DNA of 64,000 nucleotides, taken from the NCBI RefSeq assembly GCF_010994375.1, contig NZ_WHMA01000004.1, forward strand, positions 1-64,000, in the 5' to 3' direction. Below are positions 20,201 to 29,500 of the stretch, one piece after another. Source of the stretch: Halomonas sp. NO4 (GTDB lineage: Bacteria; Pseudomonadota; Gammaproteobacteria; Pseudomonadales; Halomonadaceae). The notes under the pieces were generated by a model. The model saw only the letters and a program-made list of their open reading frames with translations. It searched no databases and was not told where the DNA came from. Position 1 is the stretch's first letter; every line of letters begins with the position of its first letter. Both the position numbers and the translations under genes were made by a program.

Positions 20201-20324
20201 CCCACGCCAGGCTGGCGACCATCAGCGTTACCGCCAGCAGATAGATTCCGACGGCACGTCGGTGGTACTTGCCCCTCTGGCCCTCTGCCGCCGTTCCTGG
20301 CGGCGTTACCACCGACTCCCTCAT
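17223..20324 (-). CDS. membrane Cache-PAS-GGDEF-EAL cyclic-di-GMP signalling protein
   Basis: This ~1033-residue sensor has a transmembrane helix (about 26-44), a periplasmic dCache-like domain (about 50-300), a second helix (about 305-325), two PAS domains (about 355-470 and 480-600), GGDEF (about 610-765) and EAL (about 785-1030). GGDEF is intact (IGGDEF, with an RxxD inhibitory site five residues before it), and EAL is intact (VEALLRW, DDYGTGYSS, IAEGVET). Both cyclase and phosphodiesterase activity are therefore possible. Two ATGs are in frame, at 20330 and 20324; TAAGG is spaced properly only for the second. The gene is monocistronic and convergent with the MgtC-like gene. Confidence 0.93.
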   Translation of the reverse strand: MRESVVTPPGTAAEGQRGKYHRRAVGIYLLAVTLMVASLAWVLADQYRREVADGQAQLRARSDLVAEWVAGYFALSAHTLSGMAQLVEMSGSAAPSSGLMSPESLEEYLVRRRDGVAFLDELCVVDAEGRVLVSSSSVHPPGFDISEMPYFRPFGASPARDTWISPLTWSALSDSFQVVHARRLPGADGTAPGVAMAWLDPSIFSTALEQLSMTAGESIAIVDRDRRLLARAPSYGDAPRVLGQRVESPVLREFLASGAPNTRARVISPMDGVERFYRLRRVEGTPFVVVVGTEVGVLLAGWTQRLWGLGSIALLVALLGAVVVRHYFRRLDLEGALHQRLMEREQARREIQHRESRLAALVSSIQDMIFVLDAEGRIVYVHALDHRQLLPASSEVLERHYRDVFPPDMARFLDKAHAALRDSDQPMEYDCQHTQDGQSRDYHAVVSPLAEQDEAFSGVLVLVRDVTQSRATEAQLRIAATAFETHLGMMITDAEGTILKVNDTFTRITGYREAEVLGKHPRLLKSGLHDDAFYDRMWSCVYEQGSWQGEIWNRRRNGEVFPEWLTVSAVRNESGELTHFVSTFTDISERKAAEEEIHQLAFFDGLTGLANRQQLQDHLETALKESRRSGEFTALLFIDIDNFKQVNDTLGHHQGDRLLQHLAGRLGEVLRSTDTLARIGGDEFAVLLRGLGTDQDRAAHIAERVAHKLLTVLPSPCWLGGEAVKVTGSIGVTLFQGQAGDGSLLFQQADMALFQAKDSGRNTLSFFDPVMQARLQARAGLENDLRQALTRREFRLHYQVQVDTAGGVTGVEALLRWEHPVRGWVSPGEFIPLAEENRLIVEIGDWVLETACRQLAAWARDPATAALSISVNVSPQQFREPDFVARVTSLLEETGSPPERLELEVTENLFVDHPDEARDIMQRLKVHGVTFALDDYGTGYSSLAYLKRLPLDKLKIDQSFVRDLLEDEASAAIVASTIALSHSLKLAVIAEGVETEPQRRWLAAHGCEHYQGFLFGRPVPINTLERQLLGRPA

Positions 20325-20482
20325 ACGCATGCCTTACTGCATTCCGTCGTTAGGGGGAGTCTATCCAATTCAGAGGTTGAATACCCAACCCTGGCAGAAA
20401 GGTTGACAGCCCTTCCCATATCAGCAAATGGCGATGATAAAGCCTGGCGTCACGCTCCCGAGCCCGCTCAAGGGGCGCCGGC

Positions 20483-21490
20483 TCACCACTCTAGGCAGAT
20501 CTTGCCGAAATGACGCCCGGCTTCCTGGTGACGGAAGGCCTCGGCAATCTCCTCGAGCCCGAAGGTCGCATCGATCACCGGCTTGACGCCACTCGCCTCG
20601 ATGGCACGGATCATCTCCAGTTGGTGCCGTCGACTGCCGACGATCAACCCCTGAAGGCGCGCCTGCTTGGCCATCAGCTTGGCGGTGGGTATCTCCCCCT
20701 CGCGGCCGGTGAGGACGCCGATCAGCGCGATATGCCCGCCGATGCGTACCGCCTCGATGGACTGCGGCAGGGTGCCGGGGCCGCCTACCTCGACGACGTG
20801 GTCGACGCCGGCCCCACCGGTCAACGCCTGCACGGTCTTGCCCCACTCGGGGTCGTCGCGATAGTTGATGGTGTGCTCGGCCCCCATCTCGCGCAGCCGG
20901 GCGAGCTTGTCGTCGGACGAGGAAGTCGCGATCACCCGTGCGCCCATCAGCTGGGCGAACTGCAGGGCGAAGATCGACACCCCGCCGGTGCCCAGCACCA
21001 GCACCGTATCGCCGGCCTTGAGGCCGCCCTCCACCACCAGCGCCCGCCAGGCGGTCAGACCCGCGGTGGTCAGCGTGGCCGCCTCGGCAGGGGAATAGCC
21101 GGCAGGCTGGTGGGTGAACCAGTGGGCCGGTCGCACGATCCGCTCGCGGGCGTAACCGTCGACGCCGTCTCCCGGGGTGGTGGCGAAGTTGCCGAGCCGC
21201 GCCGGCCCCTCCAGCCAGGGCGGGAAGAAGGTGGAGACCACGGCATCGCCCGTGGCGAAGTCCTCGACGCCCTCGCCCACCGCCTCGACCACGCCGGCGC
21301 CGTCGGACATCGGGATTCGGCCATCCTCCACGGGGATCATCCCCGCCACCACCGCGTAGTCGTGGAAGTTCAGCGAGCTGGCCTGCAGGCGCACGCGAAC
21401 CTCGCCCGGACCGGGCTCCCCGGGGGCGTCACGCTCGACGACTTCCAAGCGATCCAGCCCACCGGGGCTGCGCAACGTCACCACTTTCAT
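20483..21490 (-). CDS. zinc-independent MDR alcohol dehydrogenase/quinone-reductase-like oxidoreductase
   Basis: The 335-residue protein belongs to the medium-chain dehydrogenase/reductase superfamily. It shows the GroES-like N-terminal domain (SLNFHDYAVVAG), the TTAGLTAWRAL hinge and a Rossmann motif GTGGVSIFALQFA that binds NAD(P)H. The Cys/His zinc ligands of classical alcohol dehydrogenases are absent, so a zinc-free, NADPH-dependent reductase role on quinone- or enone-type substrates is likelier. The ATG at 21490 has AGGAGG six bases upstream, preferred over an in-frame codon 33 bases earlier. Confidence 0.88.
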   Translation of the reverse strand: MKVVTLRSPGGLDRLEVVERDAPGEPGPGEVRVRLQASSLNFHDYAVVAGMIPVEDGRIPMSDGAGVVEAVGEGVEDFATGDAVVSTFFPPWLEGPARLGNFATTPGDGVDGYARERIVRPAHWFTHQPAGYSPAEAATLTTAGLTAWRALVVEGGLKAGDTVLVLGTGGVSIFALQFAQLMGARVIATSSSDDKLARLREMGAEHTINYRDDPEWGKTVQALTGGAGVDHVVEVGGPGTLPQSIEAVRIGGHIALIGVLTGREGEIPTAKLMAKQARLQGLIVGSRRHQLEMIRAIEASGVKPVIDATFGLEEIAEAFRHQEAGRHFGKICLEW

Positions 21491-21591
21491 GCTCACCTCC
21501 TCTTCTACAACAGAAATCGACACACCCTCGGCACCTTGGCAGCTCGAAGCATGCCGCGCAAACCGCCGCTACCGCCCTCGCCGAAGCCCTC

Positions 21592-23490
21592 CTAGTCGAC
21601 CCGGGCGGCACCCTCGCGCTGGGCCGTTTCGCCGTCGACGTCCACGCCGATGAAACCGCCGGACTGGCGCCGCCACAGGGCGGCATAGAGGCCGCCCCTG
21701 GCCAGCAGCTCGCGGTGCGTGCCGCTCTCGACGATGCGCCCCTCGTCGAGCACCACCAGCCGGTCGAGCATGGCGATGGTGGAGAGGCGGTGGGCGATGG
21801 CGATCACCGTCTTGCCCTCCATCAGCGCGTAGAGCTGCTCCTGGATAGCCGCCTCCACCTCGGAGTCGAGCGCCGAGGTGGCCTCGTCAAGCACCAGGAT
21901 GGGCGCGTTCTTGAGCAGCACCCGGGCAATGGCGATGCGCTGGCGCTGGCCCCCGGAGAGCTTGACGCCGCGCTCGCCGACGTGGGCGTCCAGGCCGCGG
22001 CGACCGTGGCTGTCCACGAGGTCGTCGATGAAGGTGTCGGCGTGGGCGCGGTGCACCGCCTCACGGATTGCCGCTTCGCTGGCCTCGGGGCTGCCGTAGC
22101 GAATATTGTCGCGCACCGAGCGGTGCAGCAAGGAGGTGTCCTGGGTGACCATGCCGATGTGGCGGCGCAGCGACTCCTGGGTCACCGTGGCAATGTCCTG
22201 GCCGTCGATCAGGATGCGCCCGCCCTCCAGGTCGTAGAAGCGCAGCAGCAGGTTGGCGAGCGTCGACTTGCCGGCCCCGGAGCGGCCGATCAGCCCCACC
22301 TTCTCGCCGGGGCGGATGGTCAGGTCCAGGCCGTCGAACACCGGGGCCGACTCGCCATCGGGGCGCGCATAGCCGAAGCGCAGCGCGTCGAAGCGGATCT
22401 CGCCGTCGGGCACGGCCAGTTCCCCGGCCTCCTCGTGGTCCTTGACCGCCGGCTCGCGGGCGATGGTGTTGATGCCGTCCTGCACCGTGCCGATGTTCTC
22501 GAACAGCCCCGCCACCTCCCAGAGGATCCAGTCGGACATGAAGCGAATGCGCATCACCAGGGCGATGGCCACGGCGATGATGCCCAGCGACACCGCCTCC
22601 AGGTACCAGGCGCCGATGGCCATGGCTGCCACCCCGGCCAGCAGCAGGGAGTTGAGCAGCGTCAGGCTCACGGTGAGCGCCGTGGCCAGGCGCATCTGGC
22701 GATGCACGGTGGCCATGAAGCCCTCCATGGCATCGCGGGCATAGGCCTGCTCGCGCCGGGTATCGGCGAACAGCTTGATGGTCTGGATGTTGCTGTAGCT
22801 GTCGACGATGCGCCCGGTCATCACCGCCCGGGCATCGGCCTGGGCCATGGAGACATCGCGCAGGCGTGGCACGAAGACCCACATGATGGCGACATAGCCG
22901 CCCAGCCACACCACCAGCGGCGCCATCAGCCAGGGTTCGGCGCGCCCCATCAGCCACATGGCGCCGGCAAAGTAAACGAGCACGTAGACCATCAGGTCCA
23001 TCAGCTTCATCACCGTCTCGCGGATCGCCAGTGCCGTCTGCATCACCTTCTGGGAGACGCGCCCGGCGAACTCGTCATGGTAGAAGGCAAGGCTCTGGCC
23101 GAGCATGTGACGATGCGCCAGCCAGCGGCCGATCATCGGATAGTTGCCGAAGATGCTCTGGTGGGTCAGCAGCGACTGCAACAGGGTGAGCAGCGGCAGG
23201 CCGACCACCACCAGCGCCGCCATGCCGGCCAGCGGCCAGCCGTACGCGGCGAAGAAGCCCTCGCGCTCGGCGCCCGAAAGCCAGTCCACCAGCTCGCCCA
23301 TATAATGGAAGAACAGCACCTCGGCGGCGGAGACCAGCGCCGTGACCAGCGACATGGCGATCAGCAGCGGCACTACCGGCCGCGAGAAGTGGTGGATGAA
23401 GGGCAGAAGCCCCGCCGGCGGTGTCCCGGTGTCGCCCTTGGGATAGGGGTCGACCAGGGTCTCGAAGCGCCGGAACAGGCGGTGGAGCAT
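21592..23490 (-). CDS. ABC exporter with fused membrane and ATPase domains (multidrug/lipid type)
   Basis: The ~632-residue half-transporter has six transmembrane helices in the first 350 residues and an ATPase domain with Walker A GRSGAGKST, signature LSGGQRQRIAIAR, Walker B ILVLDEATSALD and H-loop AHRLST. It would act as a dimer, exporting lipids or hydrophobic drugs across the inner membrane. The GELVDWLSGAEREGF loop after the first helix and the YPKGDTGTPPAGLLPFI N-terminus are found in a subgroup annotated as multidrug exporters. Start at 23490 was preferred to a more distal codon because it leaves the usual short N-terminus. Confidence 0.88.
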   Translation of the reverse strand: MLHRLFRRFETLVDPYPKGDTGTPPAGLLPFIHHFSRPVVPLLIAMSLVTALVSAAEVLFFHYMGELVDWLSGAEREGFFAAYGWPLAGMAALVVVGLPLLTLLQSLLTHQSIFGNYPMIGRWLAHRHMLGQSLAFYHDEFAGRVSQKVMQTALAIRETVMKLMDLMVYVLVYFAGAMWLMGRAEPWLMAPLVVWLGGYVAIMWVFVPRLRDVSMAQADARAVMTGRIVDSYSNIQTIKLFADTRREQAYARDAMEGFMATVHRQMRLATALTVSLTLLNSLLLAGVAAMAIGAWYLEAVSLGIIAVAIALVMRIRFMSDWILWEVAGLFENIGTVQDGINTIAREPAVKDHEEAGELAVPDGEIRFDALRFGYARPDGESAPVFDGLDLTIRPGEKVGLIGRSGAGKSTLANLLLRFYDLEGGRILIDGQDIATVTQESLRRHIGMVTQDTSLLHRSVRDNIRYGSPEASEAAIREAVHRAHADTFIDDLVDSHGRRGLDAHVGERGVKLSGGQRQRIAIARVLLKNAPILVLDEATSALDSEVEAAIQEQLYALMEGKTVIAIAHRLSTIAMLDRLVVLDEGRIVESGTHRELLARGGLYAALWRRQSGGFIGVDVDGETAQREGAARVD

Positions 23491-23530
23491 GGATGGTATC
23501 ACCGGGTTGGCAGGCCACGTACCGGCGACC

Positions 23531-23552
23531 ACCGGCCGCGCCTGCGGCCGGT
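23531..23552 (-). terminator. GC hairpin between the small protein gene and the ABC exporter
   Basis: A perfect 9-bp stem (23531-23539 with 23544-23552) with a 4-base loop begins 3 bp after the stop of the small gene. No T-run follows, so it may attenuate or protect mRNA rather than terminate. Confidence 0.45.
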
Positions 23553-23554
23553 AG

Positions 23555-23776
23555 CTACGCCTCCTCGTAGGGGCGAGACCAGATCTCGTCCGGTTCGTGG
23601 CGTTGCAGGATGGCCTCGATTTCCGGTTTCGCGCTGTCCGGCACGATCACCTTGACCTGCCGGGCCTGCTTGTCGTGGAAGAGCTTCTCGCGCGGAAGCC
23701 CCTCGGAAATCAGTTCATCGTAGGCATTGATGGCCTTGTCGTCCTCACCATAGGCTGCCGTAATGGTCAATGTCAT
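23555..23776 (-). CDS. small conserved-looking protein of unknown function
   Basis: The 73-residue soluble product is mixed alpha/beta (TLTITAAYGEDDKAINAYDELISEGLPREKLFHDKQARQ followed by a VKVIVPDSAKPEIEAILQRH strand-helix unit), resembling a compact ferredoxin-like or ACT-like fold with one beta-alpha-beta repeat. AGGAGGGTGAC precedes the ATG, a very strong ribosome-binding site, so it is expressed. No family was recognised. It lies upstream of the ABC exporter gene on the same strand. Confidence 0.7.
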   Translation of the reverse strand: MTLTITAAYGEDDKAINAYDELISEGLPREKLFHDKQARQVKVIVPDSAKPEIEAILQRHEPDEIWSRPYEEA

Positions 23777-23902
23777 GTCACCCTCCTTGTCGCTTGCAGT
23801 AACCTGTTGCCTTGCTTGGATCTGGGCGGCACGGCCCGACCGGCCGCGACCTGGGTGGCAATGGCCAGGCGTTTACCGCCGTCGCCGGACCGGAGACACG
23901 CC

Positions 23903-24358
23903 CTACAGCGCCACCTCGGCCGGGTTGACCAGGCGCTGGAAATCGCCATAGGCCAACTGCATGACGTCGGTGTGGCTGCCGGCATTGAAGGCGATGCGCT
24001 CGGCTGCCGTGAGGTGCGGCGAGACGAACACCTCCATGTCGAAGAGGTTGCCGAAGGGCGGCATGGCCCCCACCTCGCACTCCGGGAAGCGGTCCTGGAA
24101 ATCGGCCTCGGAGGCCAACTCGACGTTCTGGGCGCCGACCGACTTGGCCATGCGTTCCAGCACCACCTGATCCGTGGCCGGCAGCACCGCCAGCGCCAGC
24201 CGGCCATCGATCTTGACCATCACGCACTTGGCGAAGTGGCGACCCGGCACGTGCACCGAAGCGGCCACCTCCTGGGCCGTGTAGGCCGGTGAATGCTGCA
24301 GGATGACGTACTTGACGCCCTGCTCGTCGAGATACTGCGTCACGCGCTCCATGGACAT
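23903..24358 (-). CDS. YbaK/YeaK-type aminoacyl-tRNA deacylase-like protein
   Basis: The 151-residue protein has the YbaK/EbsC fold related to the editing domain of prolyl-tRNA synthetase: HSPAYTAQEVAASVHVPGRHFAKCVMVKIDGRLALAVLPA at about 22-62, with the conserved Lys in FAKCVMVK, and GAMPPFGNLF near 98-107. Free-standing members hydrolyse mischarged aminoacyl-tRNAs; the substrate here is uncertain. AGGAGGGTGCC precedes the ATG. Confidence 0.85.
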   Translation of the reverse strand: MSMERVTQYLDEQGVKYVILQHSPAYTAQEVAASVHVPGRHFAKCVMVKIDGRLALAVLPATDQVVLERMAKSVGAQNVELASEADFQDRFPECEVGAMPPFGNLFDMEVFVSPHLTAAERIAFNAGSHTDVMQLAYGDFQRLVNPAEVAL

Positions 24359-24447
24359 GGCACCCTCCTGTCATCGGACCTCGGGGAACCCTGACACAAG
24401 CATAGTCAGCGCCGCGGAAGATGGGAAAGCGCCGGCCCGCCCGGGGC

Positions 24448-25638
24448 CTATACCTGGCTCTCCCGCAGCTGCCAGTCGTTGTCGGTGAGCGCCTGGCCGC
24501 CGTCGGGGGTGACACGCACCGTGTCGCTGAGACCGATGCCCCACTCCCCCGGCCGGCGCAGGCACAGCGGCAGGTGAAAGACCATGTCCTCGGCGAACTC
24601 GCGGTGCTCGCCGCGGGCGATGAAGCCCGTGCCTTCCACCCAGCTGGGTGGAAACTGCGCGCCCACCGCATAGCCGAACACCCCCGAGAAGAAGAGTTCG
24701 TCGGCCTTCGACGCCAGCACCGCCTCGGCGGCGCGGGCCGCGGCATCGAAGGTGTTGCCGGGACGCATCTGCGCGCAGAGGGTCTCGAAGAGTGCCCGAC
24801 ACAGGTCGCGCACCTCCAGCATGTCGGGGCTCGCCCGACCGGCCACGGCGGTACGCATCATGGGTGCCGTATAGCGCTGGAAGGCCGCGCCGAACTCCAG
24901 GAACACCGGCTCGTTCTCGCCGATCACCGTGCGCTTGTGGTTGACGTGGATGGTGCCGATGCGCGCCCCGGTGGTGACGATGGGCTGCAGGCTCATGAAC
25001 TCGCTGCCCGCGGCGAGCAGCGCCCGGGCGCCCTCCGCGGCCACCTCGTTGTCGGTGACACCGGGGCGGAGCGCCGCCAGCGCGGCGTCGAGCCCCATGG
25101 CAGTGAGGCGCGCACTCTCGCGCAGACAGTCGAGTTCGGCGGGAGTCTTGACGATGCGGATGGCATCGAGCAGCGCCCCGCCATCGTCGCGGAAGCGCTC
25201 GGCGCCGAGGCGCGAGCACAGCTCGCGGATCACGCCGAAACGCAGCCCGGCACCGAAGGGGTCGATGCCGATCACGCGAAAGGGGTCCAGCAGCTCGGCC
25301 AGCGGATCGATCACCTCCTCGATGCTCTCCCAGCGATAGCCGAGAATCTCGTCCACCGTGGCGGTGACCACCGCCGGCCCCGTCTCGATGGATGGCACCT
25401 GGAGCACCAGGCGTTCCGGGGTGACCACCAAGGCGGTGTACACCGACACCTCGAAGGTGTGATAGCCGGTCAGATAGAAGATATCGGCCGGATCGGTGAG
25501 CAACAGCGCCTCGAGTCCCGCCTCGCCCATGGCCTGACGCACTCGCGAGCGGCGCGCAGTGAACTCGGCATGAGGAAACGGCAGCTCGCTCTCGGCAAGC
25601 CGCTCGGCCAGCAGGTCGCGATAGGCATGGTGATCCAT
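24448..25638 (-). CDS. M24 (creatinase/prolidase-fold) protein, DoeA-like
   Basis: The 396-residue protein has the two-domain creatinase/prolidase architecture: an N-terminal creatinase domain (LLLTDPADIFYLTGYHTFEVSVYTALVV) and the pita-bread domain from about residue 165. The canonical metal ligands are not conserved: the usual D-x10-D pair is replaced around VFLEFGAAFQRYTAPMMRT, and the late motif reads GYAVGAQFPPSWVEG. This recalls creatinase and ectoine hydrolase (DoeA/EutD), which work without metal, rather than Xaa-Pro aminopeptidases. GGAGG precedes the ATG. Ectoine breakdown cannot be claimed because no doeB, doeC or doeX is adjacent. Confidence 0.8.
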   Translation of the reverse strand: MDHHAYRDLLAERLAESELPFPHAEFTARRSRVRQAMGEAGLEALLLTDPADIFYLTGYHTFEVSVYTALVVTPERLVLQVPSIETGPAVVTATVDEILGYRWESIEEVIDPLAELLDPFRVIGIDPFGAGLRFGVIRELCSRLGAERFRDDGGALLDAIRIVKTPAELDCLRESARLTAMGLDAALAALRPGVTDNEVAAEGARALLAAGSEFMSLQPIVTTGARIGTIHVNHKRTVIGENEPVFLEFGAAFQRYTAPMMRTAVAGRASPDMLEVRDLCRALFETLCAQMRPGNTFDAAARAAEAVLASKADELFFSGVFGYAVGAQFPPSWVEGTGFIARGEHREFAEDMVFHLPLCLRRPGEWGIGLSDTVRVTPDGGQALTDNDWQLRESQV

Positions 25639-25658
25639 GGCGCCTCCGGTCAGGGTGA

Positions 25659-25681
25659 ATGACTACCGCCAGTGTAGTCAT
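25659..25681. promoter_or_regulatory. operator-like palindrome upstream of the M24 gene
   Basis: ATGACTAC (25659-25666) and GTAGTCAT (25674-25681) form perfect 8-base inverted arms with a 7-base spacer. The site ends 21 bp before the M24 start codon, within the divergent region shared with yeeN, where a repressor dimer could block transcription. No regulator gene is adjacent. Confidence 0.5.
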
Positions 25682-25772
25682 GACAGGGGTTAGCCACGGG
25701 AAAATAGTCCTGTTCGCGCCCCGCCCGGTTTCGTAGAATCCGCCTCGTGTTTCGACGTCACAGGACAACGCA

Positions 25773-26507
25773 ATGGGCAGGGCCTTCCAGAACCGCAAGG
25801 AATCCATGGCCAAGACGGCCGCCGCCAAGACCAAGGTGTACAGCAAGTACGGTCGCGAGATCTACGTCTGCGCCAAGCAGGGCGGCACCGACCCCAACGG
25901 CAACCTGACGCTGCGCGGGCTGATCGAGCGCGCCAAGAAGGATCAGGTGCCCAGCCACGTCATCGACAAAGCGCTCGACAAGGCCAGCGGCGTGGGCGGC
26001 GAGGACTACTCACCGGCGCGCTACGAAGGCTTCGGGCCGGGCAGCTGCATGGTCATCGTCGACTGCCTGACCGACAACCCCAACCGCACCTTCGGCGAGG
26101 TGCGTACCTGCTTCAACAAGGCCAAGAGCAAGCTCGGCACCCCGGGCAGCGTCAGCCACCTCTTCGACCACTGCGCCATTCTCGCCTTCGCGGGAGACGA
26201 CGAGGAAGCCACGCTCGAGGCCCTGATGGAAGCCGACGTCGATGTCACCGACATCGAGAACGAGGCCGGCCGCATCACCGTCTTCGCCCCCCACACCGAG
26301 TACGCCAAGGCCAAGCAGGCGCTGCTCGACGCCTTCGGCGAGCTCGACTTCGAGGTCGACGAAATCCAGTTCGTGCCCCAGACCACCACGCCGGTCGAAG
26401 GCGACGACGTGGCGCTGTTCGAGAAGCTGATCGACAGCCTCGAGGAGTGCGACGACGTGCAGCGCGTCTTCCACAACGCCGAGTTGCCCGAGTTCGCCGA
26501 CGAGTAG
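25773..26507 (+). CDS. yeeN: YebC/PmpR family protein, YeeN-type
   Basis: The 244-residue protein belongs to the YebC/TACO1 family. Its N-terminus, [37 protein letters not shown], matches the YeeN branch rather than YebC itself, and the rest has the three-domain layout with [21 protein letters not shown]. Recent work ties YebC/TACO1 proteins to relief of ribosome stalling at proline-rich stretches, while older work calls them transcription regulators. AGGA lies seven bases before the ATG. Its stop is 1 bp from the stop of the convergent RND gene. Confidence 0.92.
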   Translation: MGRAFQNRKESMAKTAAAKTKVYSKYGREIYVCAKQGGTDPNGNLTLRGLIERAKKDQVPSHVIDKALDKASGVGGEDYSPARYEGFGPGSCMVIVDCLTDNPNRTFGEVRTCFNKAKSKLGTPGSVSHLFDHCAILAFAGDDEEATLEALMEADVDVTDIENEAGRITVFAPHTEYAKAKQALLDAFGELDFEVDEIQFVPQTTTPVEGDDVALFEKLIDSLEECDDVQRVFHNAELPEFADE

Positions 26508-26508
26508 C

Positions 26509-29500
26509 TCAGCGTGACTCGACGCGCCCCACGCCCAGCACCAGTAGGCAGGGCGTGAGCAGCAGCGTCAGGCCGGTGGCGAAGGTGAGCCCGCCGGCAA
26601 TGGCGCTGGAGAGCTGCGTCCACCACTGGGTTGAGGGCGCGCCGAGGCCCAGGCTCGGCTCGAGCAGGTTGACGTTGACGCCGAGCACCATGGGCGTGAG
26701 CCCCAGCACCGTGGTGACGGCGGTGAGCAGCACCGGGCGCAGGCGCAGGCCGCCCGCCTCCAGCGCCGCCTCGCGCGGCGCCATGCCTTCCCGGCGCAGC
26801 TGGTTGTAGGTGTCGATCAGCACGATGTTGTTGTTCACCACGATCCCCGCCAGGGCGATGATGCCCATGCCCACCATGACGATGCCGAAGGGCTGGCCGT
26901 TGACCAGCAGGCCCAGCAGCACCCCCGCCGTGGAGAAGACGATGGCCGAGAGCACCAGTGCCGCCTGGTAGAGGCTGTTGAACTGGGTGACCAGGATCAG
27001 CGCCATCAGGCCGATGGCGACGAGGAAGGCACTGGTCAAGAAGCGCGCCGCCTGCTGCTGCTCCTCCTGCTCACCGGCCACCTCGACCGTGACGCCTTCG
27101 GGCGGCGACCCCGCCGCCTCGAGCAGCGCCGTGAGTCGCTCATCGACCTGGTAGCCCGCGGCAACATCGGCCGACAGCGTGATGGCGCGCCGCCCGTCGA
27201 TGCGCTGCAGGGTGCCGACCTTGGGTGCCGGCTCGAGATCGGCAAAATGCGCGATCGGCACCTGGCCGCGCGCGGTGTTCAACGTCAGTCGCCCCAGCTG
27301 GTCCAGCGAGCGCCACTGCTCGGGCAGGCGGACCCGGATGTCCACCTCGTCGCGGGCACGCTCCGGCCGGTAGCTGGCCACCTGCAGCCCGGTGGTGACG
27401 AGCTGCACGGCGCTGCCCACCGCCGCCACGTCGGCGCCCAGCCGCGCCGCCGCCTCGCGGTCGACGTTGAGCCGCCACTCCACGCCGGGCAGGCTGCGGT
27501 TGTCTTCGATGTCGCGAAAGCCCCCCAGGCGCGCCATCTCGGCGCGCAGGGCGTCGACGACGGCCAGGATACGGGCCTCCTCCGCGGCGCTCACCTCGAG
27601 CTGGATCGGCTTGCCGGCACCGGGCCCCATTTCCTGTTCGCGAAACTCCAGCACCACGCCGGGCAGGTCGGCGGTGCGCGCGGCCATCTCGTCCATGATA
27701 CGTTGCGCCGGACGGCGCCGATGCCAATCGATGAGCTGGAACTGCACCGTGCCGATCACGTCGCTGCCGAGCTGCTCGTTGGGCACGGCATAGGAGCGTG
27801 CATAGAGCGCCTCCACTTCGCTCATGCCGGCCAGCCGCGCCTCCACGCGCCGCACCACGGCATCCTTCTCGGCCGCCGAGTGGTCGCCGCGGGCCCGCAC
27901 CACCACCTGGGCGGTGTCGGGTTCGACCTCGGGGAAGAACTCCACCCCGTGATTGAAGCGGGCGTAGGCGGTGTAGATCACCGCCATCAGCAGCAGGGCC
28001 AGGCAGAGCGTCAGCCAGGGGTGGGCCAGCAGGCGCGCGAGCACCGCCCGGTAGATCCGCCCGCCGGCCGTCACCAGCGCCTGCGGGCTTGTCGGCACCG
28101 CCACGGCGCGGGTCAGCAGCCCGCCCAGGGTGGGCAGGAAGATCAGCGCCATGGCCAGCGACGCCAGCAGGCAGAGGATCACCGTGGCCGGCAGGTACTT
28201 CATGAACTCGCCCACCACCCCGGGCCAGAAGAGCAGGGGCACGAAGACCGCCAGGGTAGTGGCGGTGGAGGCGATCACCGGCCAGCTCATGCGGTGGGCG
28301 GCATTGATCCAGGCCGCGCGCGGCGCCTGGCCCTCGCGCAGGTGGCGATCGGCCAGCTCGCTGACCACGATGGCCCCGTCCACCAGGAGCCCCGCCACCA
28401 GGATCAGGGCGAAGAGCACCACGATGTTGAGGGTGTAGCCGATGGCCCAGATCAGCAGGATGCCGGTGAGAAAGGCGCCGGGAATGGTCAGCCCCACCAT
28501 GAGCGCGGCGCGCACGCCCATCGCCGCCAGGATCACCACCAGCACCAGCACCACGGCGGTGATCACGTTGTTGAGCAGTTCCGAGAGCATCTGCTCGACC
28601 ATCTCGGACTGATCCATGATGGTGGTCAGACTCAGCCGTTCGGGCAGGCGCGGCCCCGCCGCCTCGAGCACCTCGCGCACGCTCGCCACCGTGGCGATCA
28701 GGTTGGCGCCGGCGCGCTTGGCGATCTCCAGCACCAGGGCGGGCTCGCCGTCGATGCGCGCGAAGCCGTCCGGGTCCTTGAAGGTGGGACGGATCCAGGC
28801 CACGTCGCCGAAGGTGACCACCCGGTCGCCGTCGACCTTGACCGGCATGTCCAGCACGTCTTCGATCGACTCGATCAGCCCCGGCACCTTGACCGGGGCG
28901 CGACCGCCGGCGGTGTCCAGGCTGCCGGCGGCCACCAGGCGATTGTTGCGCGTCACCAGGTTGAAGAGGGTCTGGAAGTCGACGCCGTAGCTCTCGAGCA
29001 CCAGGGGGTCGACCACCACCTCGAGCAGCTCCTCGCGCTCGCCGCCGATCTCCACCTCCAGCACCTCGGGAATGCCCTCGATGGCGTCCTGCAGGCGGCG
29101 CGCCACGGCGAGCCGCTCGCTTTCCGCCAGCGGCCCCGAGATGCCCAACGACAGCACCGGAAAGAGCCCGACGTTGACCTCGATCACCCGCGGCTCCTCG
29201 GCCTCGGCGGGCAGGTCGGCGTTGGCGATGTCGACCTTCTCGCGCACGTCGGCGAGCGCCCGGCGCGGGTCGAAGCCGGCGTCGAACTCCAGCGTGACCG
29301 AGGCGTGGCCCTGGCTGGCCTGGGAGGTCATCTTGCGCACCCCCTCGATGGTGCGCAGCTCCTGCTCCATGGGGCGCACCAGCAGCCGTTCGCCGTCCTC
29401 GGGGCTCACCCCCTCCAGGGCCAGCGAGACGTAGATCATGGGAATGGCGACGTCGGGATTGGCCTCCTTGGGCACCACCTGCCAGGCGGCGATGCCGGCA

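Noticed and set aside
24448..25638. Ectoine degradation gene doeA
   Set aside because: The protein resembles the creatinase/DoeA branch, but doeB, doeC and doeX are not adjacent, so the specific name is not supported.
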